Both the position numbers and the translations under genes were made by a program. Below the pieces are notes generated by a model. The model was not told the origin of the DNA. It made no database searches and saw only the letters and a list, made by a program, of their open reading frames with translations. From Atriophallophorus winterbourni (Eukaryota; Platyhelminthes; Trematoda; Plagiorchiida; Microphallidae), in NCBI GenBank assembly GCA_013407085.1, contig JACCGJ010000655.1, positions 124,001 to 188,000 on the forward strand: a DNA stretch of 64,000 bases. The letters run 5' to 3'. Position 1 is the stretch's first letter, and each line of letters begins with the position of its first letter. Shown piece by piece: positions 34,001-42,050 of this stretch.

Positions 34001-36515
34001 GTGAGAAACTTCGAATGCCTCGAATGATGCCCCCGTGAATTAAATGCACATTTTTCGCAAATAATTTATACCTTATTACTAGATATCCGCACTTAATTCT
34101 TTGTCGCGCTATGAGTCTCATTACACATTTGTAACTGTTTCATACTTAGCCTGGCAATAGTCTGGACTTTTCCCCTTTTCCTTACAGATCCATGACGGGC
34201 CTGGACCTCGATCCTGTCTGTTAGTTCCTAGCAATCCCGTGTGTGATTGTATCGGTCTAGGTGAGAATGCTTATTTTGTGTTCAGTCTCCGATATGACTT
34301 CAGTCTTACGTTCAATTTCTTGTATTCTGACATTAATTTAGCTTCGTAATTGTAATCCACACTTAAATCTTCTGGTCTATCTCTAGTGGTCGTCTTTTCA
34401 CGTGCATTATGCTATACCCGTAGTGGCATTTCATTCACGGGGCTAAATCTGGTATGCACTTTGTTAGACGGTATGTGAACTGAGCTACTCCTAGGTTTTC
34501 CCGCCGTAGATAAACGTGAGTGCCAGTAAATCCTGTTTCATATCAATATGACAATTTTGCTCTCAGGCCTAGGAAGGAGAAGCAAAGTAGCACCTTGTAG
34601 TCTAATTATCTTGTTCGCCCATGTTTCTGACCTATCATATGAAAGCTGGTTCGATTCGTTGTGTACGTTCGTGGCCCGTCAAGTTATACTAGTTGGAATC
34701 TTTCGGGCACTCATACCCGAAATTCGCGTGACATCGGCCACTCGATCTTGGTATCAACTTCCGTTTGGTTACGGTTCTTTGGTCAATGGTTTCTTCAAGA
34801 ACCCCAGCTACTCTGTATAACCATGGGAGACTTGGAGGTATCCGAACTCACATGCCAACATGAAAATCGCTACTAAATCCAACTCCATAGTAGTTGCCCG
34901 TCGGACAGAATAAATCGCTCCGCAGTATCTGCTGCATACAGCAACCAACTACTGGCCTTACGTCTCACTAATGGCACAGTCTTTGACTCTGCGTGAATTG
35001 CGTGGATACCGACGTGATTTGATTCATTCTACTCTTCAATCTTTTTCTCACCTCTATCCCCTCATTTGTTCTCCACGACCACTTAATAAATTCTAGGCTA
35101 TTTCCTTTCCACATACGTATTAAACTCTGCTAGGTTTCACCTTCGATTACTGATTTTAACTTAAACCACCCGTGTGTTTTTCTGTCTACTTACTAGGTAT
35201 CTGTCGTGCGATCGATCCTGAACTTGGCGTCCTCTACTTAACCACGGGTACCCCAACTGAGGAGCTTACCAAAGTAACCGCTCTGGTCCGTGGTCCGGTG
35301 AACCTGCCTCAGTTCTTCTTCTTGGAACAAGTATGTGTTTCCTATTTTTTTCTTGGTTTTGATTTTTATAACAGATTCACTTACTATTGATGCTGCTCCG
35401 TTTCGGTGTTCGTACAATGACTCTCGACTGTATGCCATTTTACATATATGTCTCCGGATTATTTCGTGTTTTTTTGTCTGTCAAACTTTTGGAACTGAAA
35501 TAAACCCAAGTTGAAAAATAGGGTGGCTTAATCTAAGTCATAATGCCTTCTCGTTTATTTCGTCCGTTGATTTTTCTTTTCTTGGATGCTGCTCAATAGT
35601 AAAACGTCTTTCAAAACATCTATGTAGTTATCAATCGGCGATCGTGTTCGCTGTTTGACAATGAGAGTCTTCAACATGTAAAACTAATCACTCACTCTTT
35701 GGTAAACATGCGTCTGCTTGTGAGCACAGTTTATCCGCCCAACCAATCGCGCAACAACCTACAAGCACTGCGATGATCGTCCAGCTGATCTGCATTGGAA
35801 GTCAGTTTAGTTTACACAGTCGATGATAAATACTCATTTGCACATTGGAGACTGAACAAAGTCCCACAATCTGGGCAGTGCACCACCGGCGACTGTTTGG
35901 ATGTTTTGACAAAATACTCCAATGACAGCACGATGGTTGATTTTAGGTTGAAGTCAGAAACAAGACGGAAGCACACAACCCGTTTCGTGATTGCTACTGC
36001 TCATGGAGTGATTTGACAGTCGAACGATGTTCTGACTTTGTTTTCATGCTTCTAACCATAATTCTGTTCGATTTTCATGCCTCCAATACTAACTAGCGCG
36101 ATTAATTTGTAACATGTGATTGCGTTGAGCAAGTTCAATTGTCCAATATTAATGCCCTCAAAGATTTGAGGACCGTGTGCTGTCCTTTCATGACTATTTC
36201 TAAAACTCCCTTGTTTTTTGGTTATCAAACGCTTTTCGAACAAATGCTAGGCAGTATATTCTTTCTGCTGTCAAACATGTATAACTGTTAACATACGCTG
36301 TCTTTTCGAATCACAACGCATGCTTCTTGTTTTTTCAGCCCCTTCCAGAACCTCCGCAAGGCAGCATCGAACCTGTATCCATTCCGTATTTAGGTCCACA
36401 AGAAACACAAGGTCACGGTCGCACTAGCTTGCCAAGTCGTCGATCTTATCCACGAACATTACATCACGAGTTTCACCGAACTGGCTCGTCCGAGACATTT
36501 CAGCCCATGTCTTGA
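21102..36515 (+). CDS. NOL9: Polynucleotide 5'-hydroxyl-kinase NOL9 (GRC3 family), eight exons
   Basis: Exons: 21102-22060, 24951-25090, 27032-27186, 28851-28909, 30449-30854, 34188-34260, 35197-35330, 36339-36515. All introns are GT/AG and phases match, giving 2103 nt and 700 residues, close to the roughly 700 of vertebrate NOL9. Exon 1 holds the Walker A motif GPKSAGKSS (about residue 250) and a Walker B-type VLDCDIGQPEF, diagnostic of CLP1/GRC3 kinases. Exon 2 gives PPLIVNTMGW and exon 3 GLGLCLLVEQL, both family blocks. Known role: nucleolar RNA 5'-kinase that works with LAS1L in ITS2 processing of pre-rRNA. The start is the first ATG of the long exon, context tttaATGG. AATAAA lies at 36563-36568. 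Introns are packed with mobile elements. Confidence 0.93.
22490..24490 (+). mobile_element. Degenerate CR1/Jockey-like LINE (family D) in NOL9 intron 1
   Basis: Frames in order: 22496-22927 (linker, with NFCYDICCPVETICIRPENF), 23496-23810 (RT block VWFLDCTNAFGSVDRVQLMD), about 24001 (MYLGVTIYANLTW, the YLG motif after the catalytic block), and 24132-24482 (C-terminus ending FHDTFAKRIAY). Many stops. No endonuclease, so 5'-truncated. A related scrap is at 41090-41400. Confidence 0.7.
24951..25090 (+). CDS. NOL9: NOL9 exon 2
   Basis: Acceptor cttcccaacag, donor aag/gtaatg. Encodes CFVGSLTPSDNPKFYLDCLN and PLIVNTMGW, the GRC3/CLP1 block after Walker B. Phase fits exon 1 (CG+C). Confidence 0.92.
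25500..26010 (-). mobile_element. LINE 5' UTR fragments in NOL9 intron 2
   Basis: 25509-25603 matches the 5' UTR of the minus-strand RTE near 18335-18430 (tactacccggttgcc; cgcaaggcagc). 25750-26010 matches the family-B 5' UTR of 13060-13258 and, reverse-complemented, 14154-14330 (cgtctcaaacagcctctgac). No protein-coding part follows, which is odd because reverse-transcription truncation removes 5' ends, not 3' ends. Confidence 0.6.
26338..26569 (+). mobile_element. SINE-like element copy B
   Basis: Near full length: ctgtgcaatcatgcaggact head, tgctaaattgattggccag, ctcactaccattttctg, ctaggcctgggcaacctgac, ggcactttgcctgaatcag and tail ttcacatcatacatcacac. In NOL9 intron 2, sense. Confidence 0.7.
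27032..27186 (+). CDS. NOL9: NOL9 exon 3
   Basis: Acceptor ttcccttttcag, donor cac/gttagt. Encodes GLGLCLLVEQLLMVRPDLVA, matching the family helix after the NTxGW motif. It joins exon 2 at a split Gly codon. Confidence 0.9.
27957..28040 (-). repeat. SINE 3' fragment, antisense
   Basis: Reverse complement of the SINE 3' part (gccgcacagtcag, gacgtgggct). It lies just before a sense fragment (28054-28140), forming an imperfect inverted pair. Confidence 0.55.
28054..28140 (+). repeat. SINE 3' fragment copy D
   Basis: tagtatcttagcccacgtgc through gcttgtgctttcatactata. 5'-truncated, NOL9 intron 3. Confidence 0.65.
28266..28529 (+). mobile_element. 3' tail of GAT-tailed RTE family in NOL9 intron 3
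   Basis: Matches the RTE end from tacaaaccgaagtcagtgg through cttggcactttgtctggctc and a GAT repeat. Flanked by tgctcct at 28259-28265 and 28530-28536. 5'-truncated to about 264 bp. Confidence 0.85.
28547..28775 (+). repeat. Hammerhead-bearing repeat, copy with intact core
   Basis: Similar to 20740-21010 on both sides of the ribozyme: cacaactgtgcatc, atagccaagctttt, core, (GT)n at about 28717-28736, then gatgaagatacacgctaatg. In NOL9 intron 3, sense. No protein frame; a small non-autonomous element or part of a Penelope-like terminal repeat are both possible. Confidence 0.7.
28669..28744 (+). ncRNA. Hammerhead ribozyme, minimal stem III
   Basis: Every invariant core position is present: CTGATGA (28685-28691), stem II GTGC/GCAC with loop AAACA (28692-28704), GAAA (28705-28708), then CCGG and TC (28709-28714), giving a GUC cleavage site after C28714. 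Proximal stem I pairs CTAC (28681-28684) with GTGG (28715-28718, one G-U); a distal helix ATCTT/AAGAT (28669-28673 with 28740-28744) is possible across a (GT)n internal loop. Stem III is only ACCGGT, a palindrome with no loop, so a single molecule would fold poorly. Short-stem-III hammerheads are known to act as dimers. Activity is inferred, not shown. Confidence 0.75.
28851..28909 (+). CDS. NOL9: NOL9 exon 4
   Basis: 59 nt between aacttcacag and gtaagt. Encodes DLSDEKFNHQVIVVPSMSN plus a split Thr. Short but phase-consistent. The acceptor lies 136 nt after the predicted cleavage site of the intronic hammerhead. Confidence 0.85.
29147..29311. repeat. (GTAT)n / (GTAG)n microsatellite
   Basis: About 165 bp of gtat units, with gtag units toward the right end. 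It directly abuts the tail end of an antisense SINE (29309-29405), so on the minus strand it is an expanded (ATAC)n SINE tail. Confidence 0.95.
29309..29405 (-). mobile_element. SINE-like element copy E, antisense, truncated
   Basis: Reverse complement of the SINE 3' part: tgaaagcacaagcctgatcc, aggtgccgtacagtc, gggctacctgggcctagaca. NOL9 intron 4. Confidence 0.7.
30127..30222 (+). mobile_element. SINE-like element copy F, 5'-truncated, with target duplication
   Basis: aggcctgggcaacctgacag through tgctttcatgccatatacca. Flanked by an exact 11-bp duplication tagtatagttc (30116-30126 and 30223-30233). This shows that 5'-truncated copies are real insertion units made by LINE machinery. Confidence 0.8.
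30346..30417 (+). repeat. SINE 3' fragment copy G, degenerate
   Basis: cccatgttcagtctacgact, gcactttgcctggatgaggc, ttgtg. Ends 31 bp before NOL9 exon 5, next to its acceptor. Confidence 0.5.
30449..30854 (+). CDS. NOL9: NOL9 exon 5
   Basis: Acceptor gtctttcag, donor cta/gtgagt. Contains RDLTMLAYFIS and VPYRIPLSVPV, matching the NOL9 region that follows the substrate-binding part, then an acidic segment (METDVVSEEDP). 406 nt, both junctions in phase. Confidence 0.9.
31047..32515 (+). mobile_element. Family-B LINE, 5'-truncated, in NOL9 intron 5
   Basis: RT through the 3' end on the sense strand: NNYRGISLRN, FDLTKAFDYVSREGLF, FAGDASIIAHS, then a C-terminal block and the zinc finger. It ends at the family 3' phrase gatgtacatccatgg (about 32478-32492). 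Same family as 9365-13258 and 62940-64000. Confidence 0.8.
31065..32459 (+). pseudogene. Family-B LINE RT and zinc finger, broken
   Basis: The catalytic FADD is FAGD (near 31540-31555), losing one metal-binding aspartate. The frame at 31981-32388 carries LRWLGHVYRMENGRIPKDLL and YKDVCKRDMKAHGID. It ends at a TAA, but the same frame continues without another stop as RCEHCGKDCSSQLGLFSHSK to a TGA near 32459. The minus copy near 9510 has a tyrosine codon at the position of this TAA, so the stop looks secondary. C2H2-type spacing: C-x2-C ... H-x3-C. Confidence 0.75.
32725..33178 (+). mobile_element. SINE-like element copy C, interrupted
   Basis: Full SINE split into 32725-32921 and 33130-33178 by a 208-bp insertion. 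The left part runs gcacggatgtgcaatcgtgc to ctgtgcggcactttg; the right part repeats ctgtgcggcactttg and finishes gcttgtgctttcataccata. Confidence 0.75.
32922..33129. mobile_element. 208-bp insertion with 15-bp target duplication, unclassified
   Basis: Flanked by an exact 15-bp duplication ctgtgcggcactttg (32907-32921 and 33130-33144) inside a SINE. No recognisable coding motif or simple tail. On the minus strand it contains CCAAT-like motifs (ggaccaatg, ccaatgaatac) and a TATA-like ttataaaaac near one end. The duplication length fits target-primed reverse transcription better than most DNA transposons. Confidence 0.6.
33179..34187. other. Rest of NOL9 intron 5
   Basis: No gene. A weak antisense SINE trace (gctgctcagacctagacata, near 33731) precedes an AT-rich stretch without recognised features. 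Confidence 0.4.
34188..34260 (+). CDS. NOL9: NOL9 exon 6
   Basis: Acceptor ttccttacag, donor ctag/gtgaga. Encodes PGPRSCLLVPSNPVCDCIGL and a split Gly. Confidence 0.88.
34261..35196. other. NOL9 intron 6, no clear repeat
   Basis: One 90-codon frame (34548-34820) has no recognisable motif. cagtctttgactctgcgtg (about 34977) may be a very old SINE remnant. Confidence 0.35.
35197..35330 (+). CDS. NOL9: NOL9 exon 7
   Basis: Acceptor cttactag, donor caa/gtatgt. Encodes ICRAIDPELGVLYLTTGTP then LVRGPVNLPQFFFLEQ, the GLG-I-R-ID block near the NOL9 C-terminus. Duplicated at 37462-37595. Confidence 0.9.
36339..36515 (+). CDS. NOL9: NOL9 exon 8 (terminal)
   Basis: Acceptor gttttttcag. Encodes PLPEPPQGSIEPVSIPYLGP, a basic, histidine-rich tail and a stop. 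Poly(A) signal aataaa at 36563-36568. Duplicated at 38604-38780. Confidence 0.88.
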   Translation, partial: PLPEPPQGSIEPVSIPYLGPQETQGHGRTSLPSRRSYPRTLHHEFHRTGSSETFQPMS

Positions 36516-36562
36516 ATGTTTGTACACCGTCATTCTCGAAATGTGCTTTCAAGATATTTTTC

Positions 36563-36568
36563 AATAAA
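36563..36568 (+). terminator. NOL9 poly(A) signal
   Basis: aataaa, 48 nt after the NOL9 stop codon. The duplicate copy is at 38828-38833. Confidence 0.7.
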
Positions 36569-36994
36569 TCGTTTGATATCCGGAGTGTGGGTTTGAATGT
36601 GTCTTTCGTTAACTTGTTCGGATACCCACGGGTGGGAAAGAGTAGTTTGATACAATTCCGTTTACCAGATGTATTTAACGTGTTCGATTCATTTATTTTG
36701 TTCGCTTTCGACTGATTAATCTGCTTGAGTTTCCAATTGTTTTATTGCACCAAAACATCGATGAACGCTCTCCATTCCTTCATTACAGTGTTCGAATTCG
36801 TTTAATTTCGGGATTTCCTACTGCTAAATAACCCCAGTCCCTTGTAATTTTGATAAGTATTAAATTTCATCACAACCGCGTTTGTGCTCTTCGTAAATAG
36901 TTTCCTACTTCTTTATGAGATAACGGTTGACTTAAATTTCGTACCACAGCACACAGCGTTTTTTCGTGGATAGAAAGTCGGATTAAGGAGCTAT

Positions 36995-37240
36995 TGCATG
37001 AAATCACAAGTCTGATTCAGTCAAAGTGCCGCACAGTCAGACCGAACATGGGCTGAAATACTGTCGGGTTGCCCGGGCCTAGACAGATTTAAGAATGGAA
37101 ATGACAGTGCGGCTTTAGTGTTTCACTATGCAGCGATTGTGATGTACATCCATGGACAACATCGACCGAAGCAGGCCAACAACAACTGGTGCCGAATCAG
37201 TTTATCACGGTGTTAGCCGCAGTGCACCGAAGTACTGCAC
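36995..37240 (-). mobile_element. SINE-like element copy I, antisense, with a LINE 3' scrap inside
   Basis: Reverse complement of a near-full SINE: tgaaatcacaagtctgattc tail side, gtgccgcacagtcag, ggcctagacag, cggtgttagccgcagtgcac head side. At about 37134-37186 it contains the 3'-terminal phrase of family-B LINEs (gatgtacatccatgg ... ggccaacaacaa) in plus orientation, a nested or recombined piece. Confidence 0.6.
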
Positions 37241-37355
37241 TGTGTGATAAATTATTTCCCATCAGTGCCTCATAGGTCGAACAATTGTCAAAATTTTCTG
37301 TCAAATTTTTTTGTGCATCAGGAAATTTTTAAGTGAATAAAACTTCAAAGGATTG

Positions 37356-37375
37356 NNNNNNNNNNNNNNNNNNNN
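37356..37375. other. Assembly gap, 20 N
   Basis: Twenty N between a contig ending with sequence like 39216-39333 and a contig starting with sequence identical to 35111 onward. Confidence 0.99.
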
Positions 37376-37461
37376 ACATACGTATTAAACTCTGCTAGGT
37401 TTCACCTTCGATTACTGATTTTAACTTAAACCACCCGTGTGTTTTTCTGTCTACTTACTAG

Positions 37462-37595
37462 GTATCTGTCGTGCGATCGATCCTGAACTTGGCGTCCTCT
37501 ACTTAACCACGGGTACCCCAACTGAGGAGCTTACCAAAGTAACCGCTCTGGTCCGTGGTCCGGTGAACCTGCCTCAGTTCTTCTTCTTGGAACAA
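37462..37595 (+). pseudogene. NOL9 exon 7, second copy
   Basis: Identical to 35197-35330, with both splice sites intact. Upstream exons are not present between the gap and this exon, so in this assembly it cannot make a full protein. Confidence 0.75.
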
Positions 37596-38603
37596 GTATG
37601 TGTTTCCTATTTTTTTCTTGGTTTTGATTTTTATAACAGATTCACTTACTATTGATGCTGCTCCGTTTCGGTGTTCGTACAATGACTCTCGACTGTATGC
37701 CATTTTACATATATGTCTCCGGATTATTTCGTGTTTTTTTGTCTGTCAAACTTTTGGAACTGAAATAAACCCAAGTTGAAAAATAGGGTGGCTTAATCTA
37801 AGTCATAATGCCTTCTCGTTTATTTCGTCCGTTGATTTTTCTTTTCTTGGATGCTGCTCAATAGTAAAACGTCTTTCAAAACATCTATGTAGTTATCAAT
37901 CGGCGATCGTGTTCGCTGTTTGACAATGAGAGTCTTCAACATGTAAAACTAATCACTCACTCTTTGGTAAACATGCGTCTGCTTGTGAGCACAGTTTATC
38001 CGCCCAACCAATCGCGCAACAACCTACAAGCACTGCGATGATCGTCCAGCTGATCTGCATTGGAAGTCAGTTTAGTTTACACAGTCGATGATAAATACTC
38101 ATTTGCACATTGGAGACTGAACAAAGTCCCACAATCTGGGCAGTGCACCACCGGCGACTGTTTGGATGTTTTGACAAAATACTCCAATGACAGCACGATG
38201 GTTGATTTTAGGTTGAAGTCAGAAACAAGACGGAAGCACACAACCCGTTTCGTGATTGCTACTGCTCATGGAGTGATTTGACAGTCGAACGATGTTCTGA
38301 CTTTGTTTTCATGCTTCTAACCATAATTCTGTTCGATTTTCATGCCTCCAATACTAACTAGCGCGATTAATTTGTAACATGTGATTGCGTTGAGCAAGTT
38401 CAATTGTCCAATATTAATGCCCTCAAAGATTTGAGGACCGTGTGCTGTCCTTTCATGACTATTTCTAAAACTCCCTTGTTTTTTGGTTATCAAACGCTTT
38501 TCGAACAAATGCTAGGCAGTATATTCTTTCTGCTGTCAAACATGTATAACTGTTAACATACGCTGTCTTTTCGAATCACAACGCATGCTTCTTGTTTTTT
38601 CAG

Positions 38604-38780
38604 CCCCTTCCAGAACCTCCGCAAGGCAGCATCGAACCTGTATCCATTCCGTATTTAGGTCCACAAGAAACACAAGGTCACGGTCGCACTAGCTTGCCAA
38701 GTCGTCGATCTTATCCACGAACATTACATCACGAGTTTCACCGAACTGGCTCGTCCGAGACATTTCAGCCCATGTCTTGA
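38604..38780 (+). pseudogene. NOL9 exon 8, second copy
   Basis: Identical to 36339-36515 including the stop, followed by aataaa at 38828-38833. Called a partial copy because exons 1-6 are not seen with it. Confidence 0.75.
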
Positions 38781-39333
38781 ATGTTTGTACACCGTCATTC
38801 TCGAAATGTGCTTTCAAGATATTTTTCAATAAATCGTTTGATATCCGGAGTGTGGGTTTGAATGTGTCTTTCGATAACTTGTTCGGATACCCACGGGCGG
38901 AAAAGAGTAGTTTGATACAATTCCGTTTATCAGATGTATGTTACGTGTTCGATTCATTATTTTTGTTCGGTTTTGACCGATTAGTATGCATGAGTTTCCA
39001 ATTGTTTTATTGCACAAATAAATTGATGAAAGCTCCTTCACTGGTACGCTTCCAGTGTAACGTGGATTAGGAGGGCATTCTCTGTCGTATTGACAGTGAA
39101 CGAACAATCGATTAATCGACCAATCAAGATCAATGGTGAGTTAATTAGAATCTTATATTTTAACGGTTAACTTGTAAGAAAACTACTGGTGAGCTTAAAA
39201 ATCTTCTTGCCTGAGTGTGTGATAAATTACTTTCCATCAGTGGCTCATAGGTGAAACAAATGTCAAAAATATGTGAAGCAAATATTTCTATGCATCAGGG
39301 AATTTTCAAGTGAATGAAATATTAAAGGATTAG

Positions 39334-41089
39334 CATATTATACGCGGATCAATGTGCCGCATCTCATTAAAGATGCTTATTTATTTTCAGATATATTGTA
39401 GAGAGCGGCCGGGGATCATTGCGCAGCTGGCGCGTATCTGGCCAATTGTTACATCCCGATCCAACGATAACCACGTTACCCTCCGTGTTGTACGCCAGTA
39501 CATCGAAGGTGTCTCGATTCATCCCTGCGGTCAACCTGTCCAACGCTAGTCGCGTTCACCCACGAATCCCACAACACGAGAGGAAGCCTATTGGTCAAAG
39601 GCGTTTATCACACACAAGACAAATAATGAAGCACACGCCTATCTTATATAGGCAAACAGACAATCGCAACGTGATCCTCAACATATTTGCCACCGTTCAC
39701 TTCAATCTGATTTGCCAGTCGATTTCGTGCCAACCGGGACACTTCAAGCCATCGCCACGCAGAGTTGGTTTGACTGACATGGACGAATTGCATATCATTC
39801 GATTGCGGCTGACTTCGTCCATCTTCTCATACTTCCGAAGATGTCGCTCCAACTGTTCGAATGTAGTCAATCCGAGACCCGAATTATTACCAGTTTGCAA
39901 TTGTCGTCGTCGTCGATCATTTCGTCGCTTGTTGCTCTTGTGTTGTGCCGGATGGTAATGTTCTGTACATCATTCGAAAGCTCGTGATTAGTGCTCATCG
40001 CCAATGCACTTCGCATCTCCACAATATAAACCTAGAAGTGGTTTCCCCGCTACTGTAGATTTTGGTTCAAAAGTGACTATACAATTTTTTTGAAAATAGG
40101 TTTAACAGAAATTTGTTATTCTTTTCGGCGAAGTTTTAGCGATGCCACAGAATCGCGTTTATTCATTCCAAATGGACAACTAATAAATTCATGACAAAGA
40201 TATTCAACTGAACAGAGACACGAAGCGTTCAAATGGCTCATGATATAATGCTTAATATGTGTGGCCGCTTCTCAACGCAGCCATTTGCTAGGAGTCACGC
40301 GGGAAATTTCAAGTAGGCATTGTGTTACTATAAATCGATTTGAATCAATTAGAAATGAATGCATGGTTCATTAAAAAATCAGCAACTTCATTTTGACACT
40401 AGGAAACCACAATTTTGCAGAGTTTTCTATCAAGTTATTTAATTAAGCGGTATTGGTTTGCGCTTATCTCGCGAAAGCCTCGCTGACATTCGGAGTAAAC
40501 CTTGAGTTCATTCCGGTATCCGTATGAGTAACACTTTAGCAAACGCGTGAAATCGTTGTGCGCTTGTGGTATATCTCCAAGATCAATATCAGCCGACGAA
40601 GGCTAATAACATTGAGATCACGTTTAAAACCAGTCAAATGCTCACTATATGTAATCTTTCTACGTACACCTAATGATGGCGCATATTGATCTTGGTGTAT
40701 ATGTGCAGGAAATGCGCACGCTCACGAGGTGTTAATTGCATTTTAGTTCCATTCAGCTGTGTTGAATGAACTCTGTTTGCCTGGCATATCTCTGTTCTGA
40801 TGTGACGCCGTATGAATGGCACGCTACTTCAAACTAACAAAAATGTAAACATTTGAAATTTTGTCCGTCTGTCTGCCGCAATGAAGTATTCTTAAAATTC
40901 AACTTCGAGAGGTGAATTTTCATTGATTTAATCCATCTATCTCTGCTTGCAACATTTGAAACTAATAGTAGACTTTTCGGTGTGTTGATTTCTGTAAGAA
41001 TGCAACACAGGTATAGATCATGGAGGTTTCTCAGGTTTTCCACGGTCTCGTGAAAACGGCTCCCATCCATCACAAAATTCCCTGTATCT
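39334..41089. other. No recognised gene
   Basis: 39380-39960 is less AT-rich and holds a 179-codon plus frame (39419-39958) with an arginine-rich end. I do not recognise it, and its code-like region is open on both strands, so it may be a decayed element. The phrase tgtgttgtgccggatggtaa (39940) resembles 25352-25375. The rest is AT-rich. Confidence 0.35.
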
Positions 41090-41400
41090 CTGGCTGTGAT
41101 ATAACGTTATGTATGATGTATTATCAGATTATCATAACTTCTCTTACGATATTTGTTGCCCAGTTCAAATCAGCTTCATCAAACAGGAAGAGTTCTCTTT
41201 TATAACGTTGGATAGAGTGTGCTGCCATAAAGAACGAGCTTATCAGAGCAGAAGATGTTATTTTCCAGAAAGCTTACTATGGCCACCAAATCCGAAGTAA
41301 AATATATCGATCAGATACATATGAAATTCCTGTTAGGTCAAAAAGAAAAGATTCAATTAACGAAGGCTGTTAGAAGACTTCGTGGTCAGGTCAGTATACA
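41090..41400 (+). pseudogene. Scrap of family-D LINE
   Basis: One frame reads NFSYDICCPVQISFIKQEEF, matching NFCYDICCPVETICIRPENF of the intron-1 element, followed by a weaker match to its NERDYRSGNKVLIKEL block. Confidence 0.6.
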
Positions 41401-41574
41401 CAGTTTACCAATCATGTTACTAGCTCATCCCCTTCGACTTCGGTTGTGTAAATCATATATGTGAATCGTATATGTTAACCAGCTGATGACTTTGTATTCA
41501 GTACATCTGAAAATGATTTACTCAGGTGGCCCGTGGAGCTAGAAGAAGGCAAGCACTTGACTTAGAGAGGTTAA

Positions 41575-42050
41575 AGTAGGTAATATTAAATCAGATGCCT
41601 TTCAACATATGTAAATGTAAAAATTTACAAATTGGCCGGCAATACGAGCATGCATATAATCTTGGTCATGAAAACCAGACTTGGACCACCACTGGGAAGA
41701 ATCTCGGTATCTGGATTACTAATAATCTGAAACCGAATAGACATTGCCAGAAAGTCTTCAACATTGCATTGTAAATACTTACATCCATCCACCGATAGAG
41801 GTCATGATCCCAGTTGGGCTTCCATCATGGACCGTCGTGATCAAATTTGTGAATATTTCAAAGGACTTGGTACTGATGAGTAGTTTCAAAACGAAATGTG
41901 ATAATTAGCCAGATATTCGCTAGCTGCCGCTTGTTGACCTGAAACGGCCTTGCGTAATCATCCCGGCCTTTCTCTACCCCCAAACACCACAAGTTGAACC
42001 CACACAAGCAAACACATTAATGGAATTTCATTATTCATATGCTTATTTAC
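41575..42050 (+). pseudogene. Scrap of family-C CR1-like LINE
   Basis: Matches 4985-5120 (acaaattggccggc; atctcggtatctggattact), then 5215-5240 (catccaccgat; atgatcccag) and, after a deletion, the 3' end near 5835-5930 (acacattaatggaattt). Confidence 0.65.

Larger units (their letters stand above)
37376..38873 (+). repeat. Second copy of NOL9 3' region (35111-36608)
   Basis: Offset is 2265 bp. All translated frames of the two copies are identical, as is every stretch I compared, up to 36608/38873. Then differences come at several per 100 bp (T36609 versus A38874 is the first). Either an unmerged haplotype or a duplication. Confidence 0.9.

Noticed and set aside
36512..36715. 67-codon frame overlapping the NOL9 stop
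   Set aside because: It lies in the 3' UTR, overlaps the poly(A) signal and changes between the two copies; no coding sign.
41884..41912. ctgatgagtagtttcaaaac followed by gaaa, a second hammerhead candidate
   Set aside because: The core boxes are present, but stem II has only about two pairs and no GUC/stem I partner is visible. The position lies in a degraded LINE C-terminus; likely chance.
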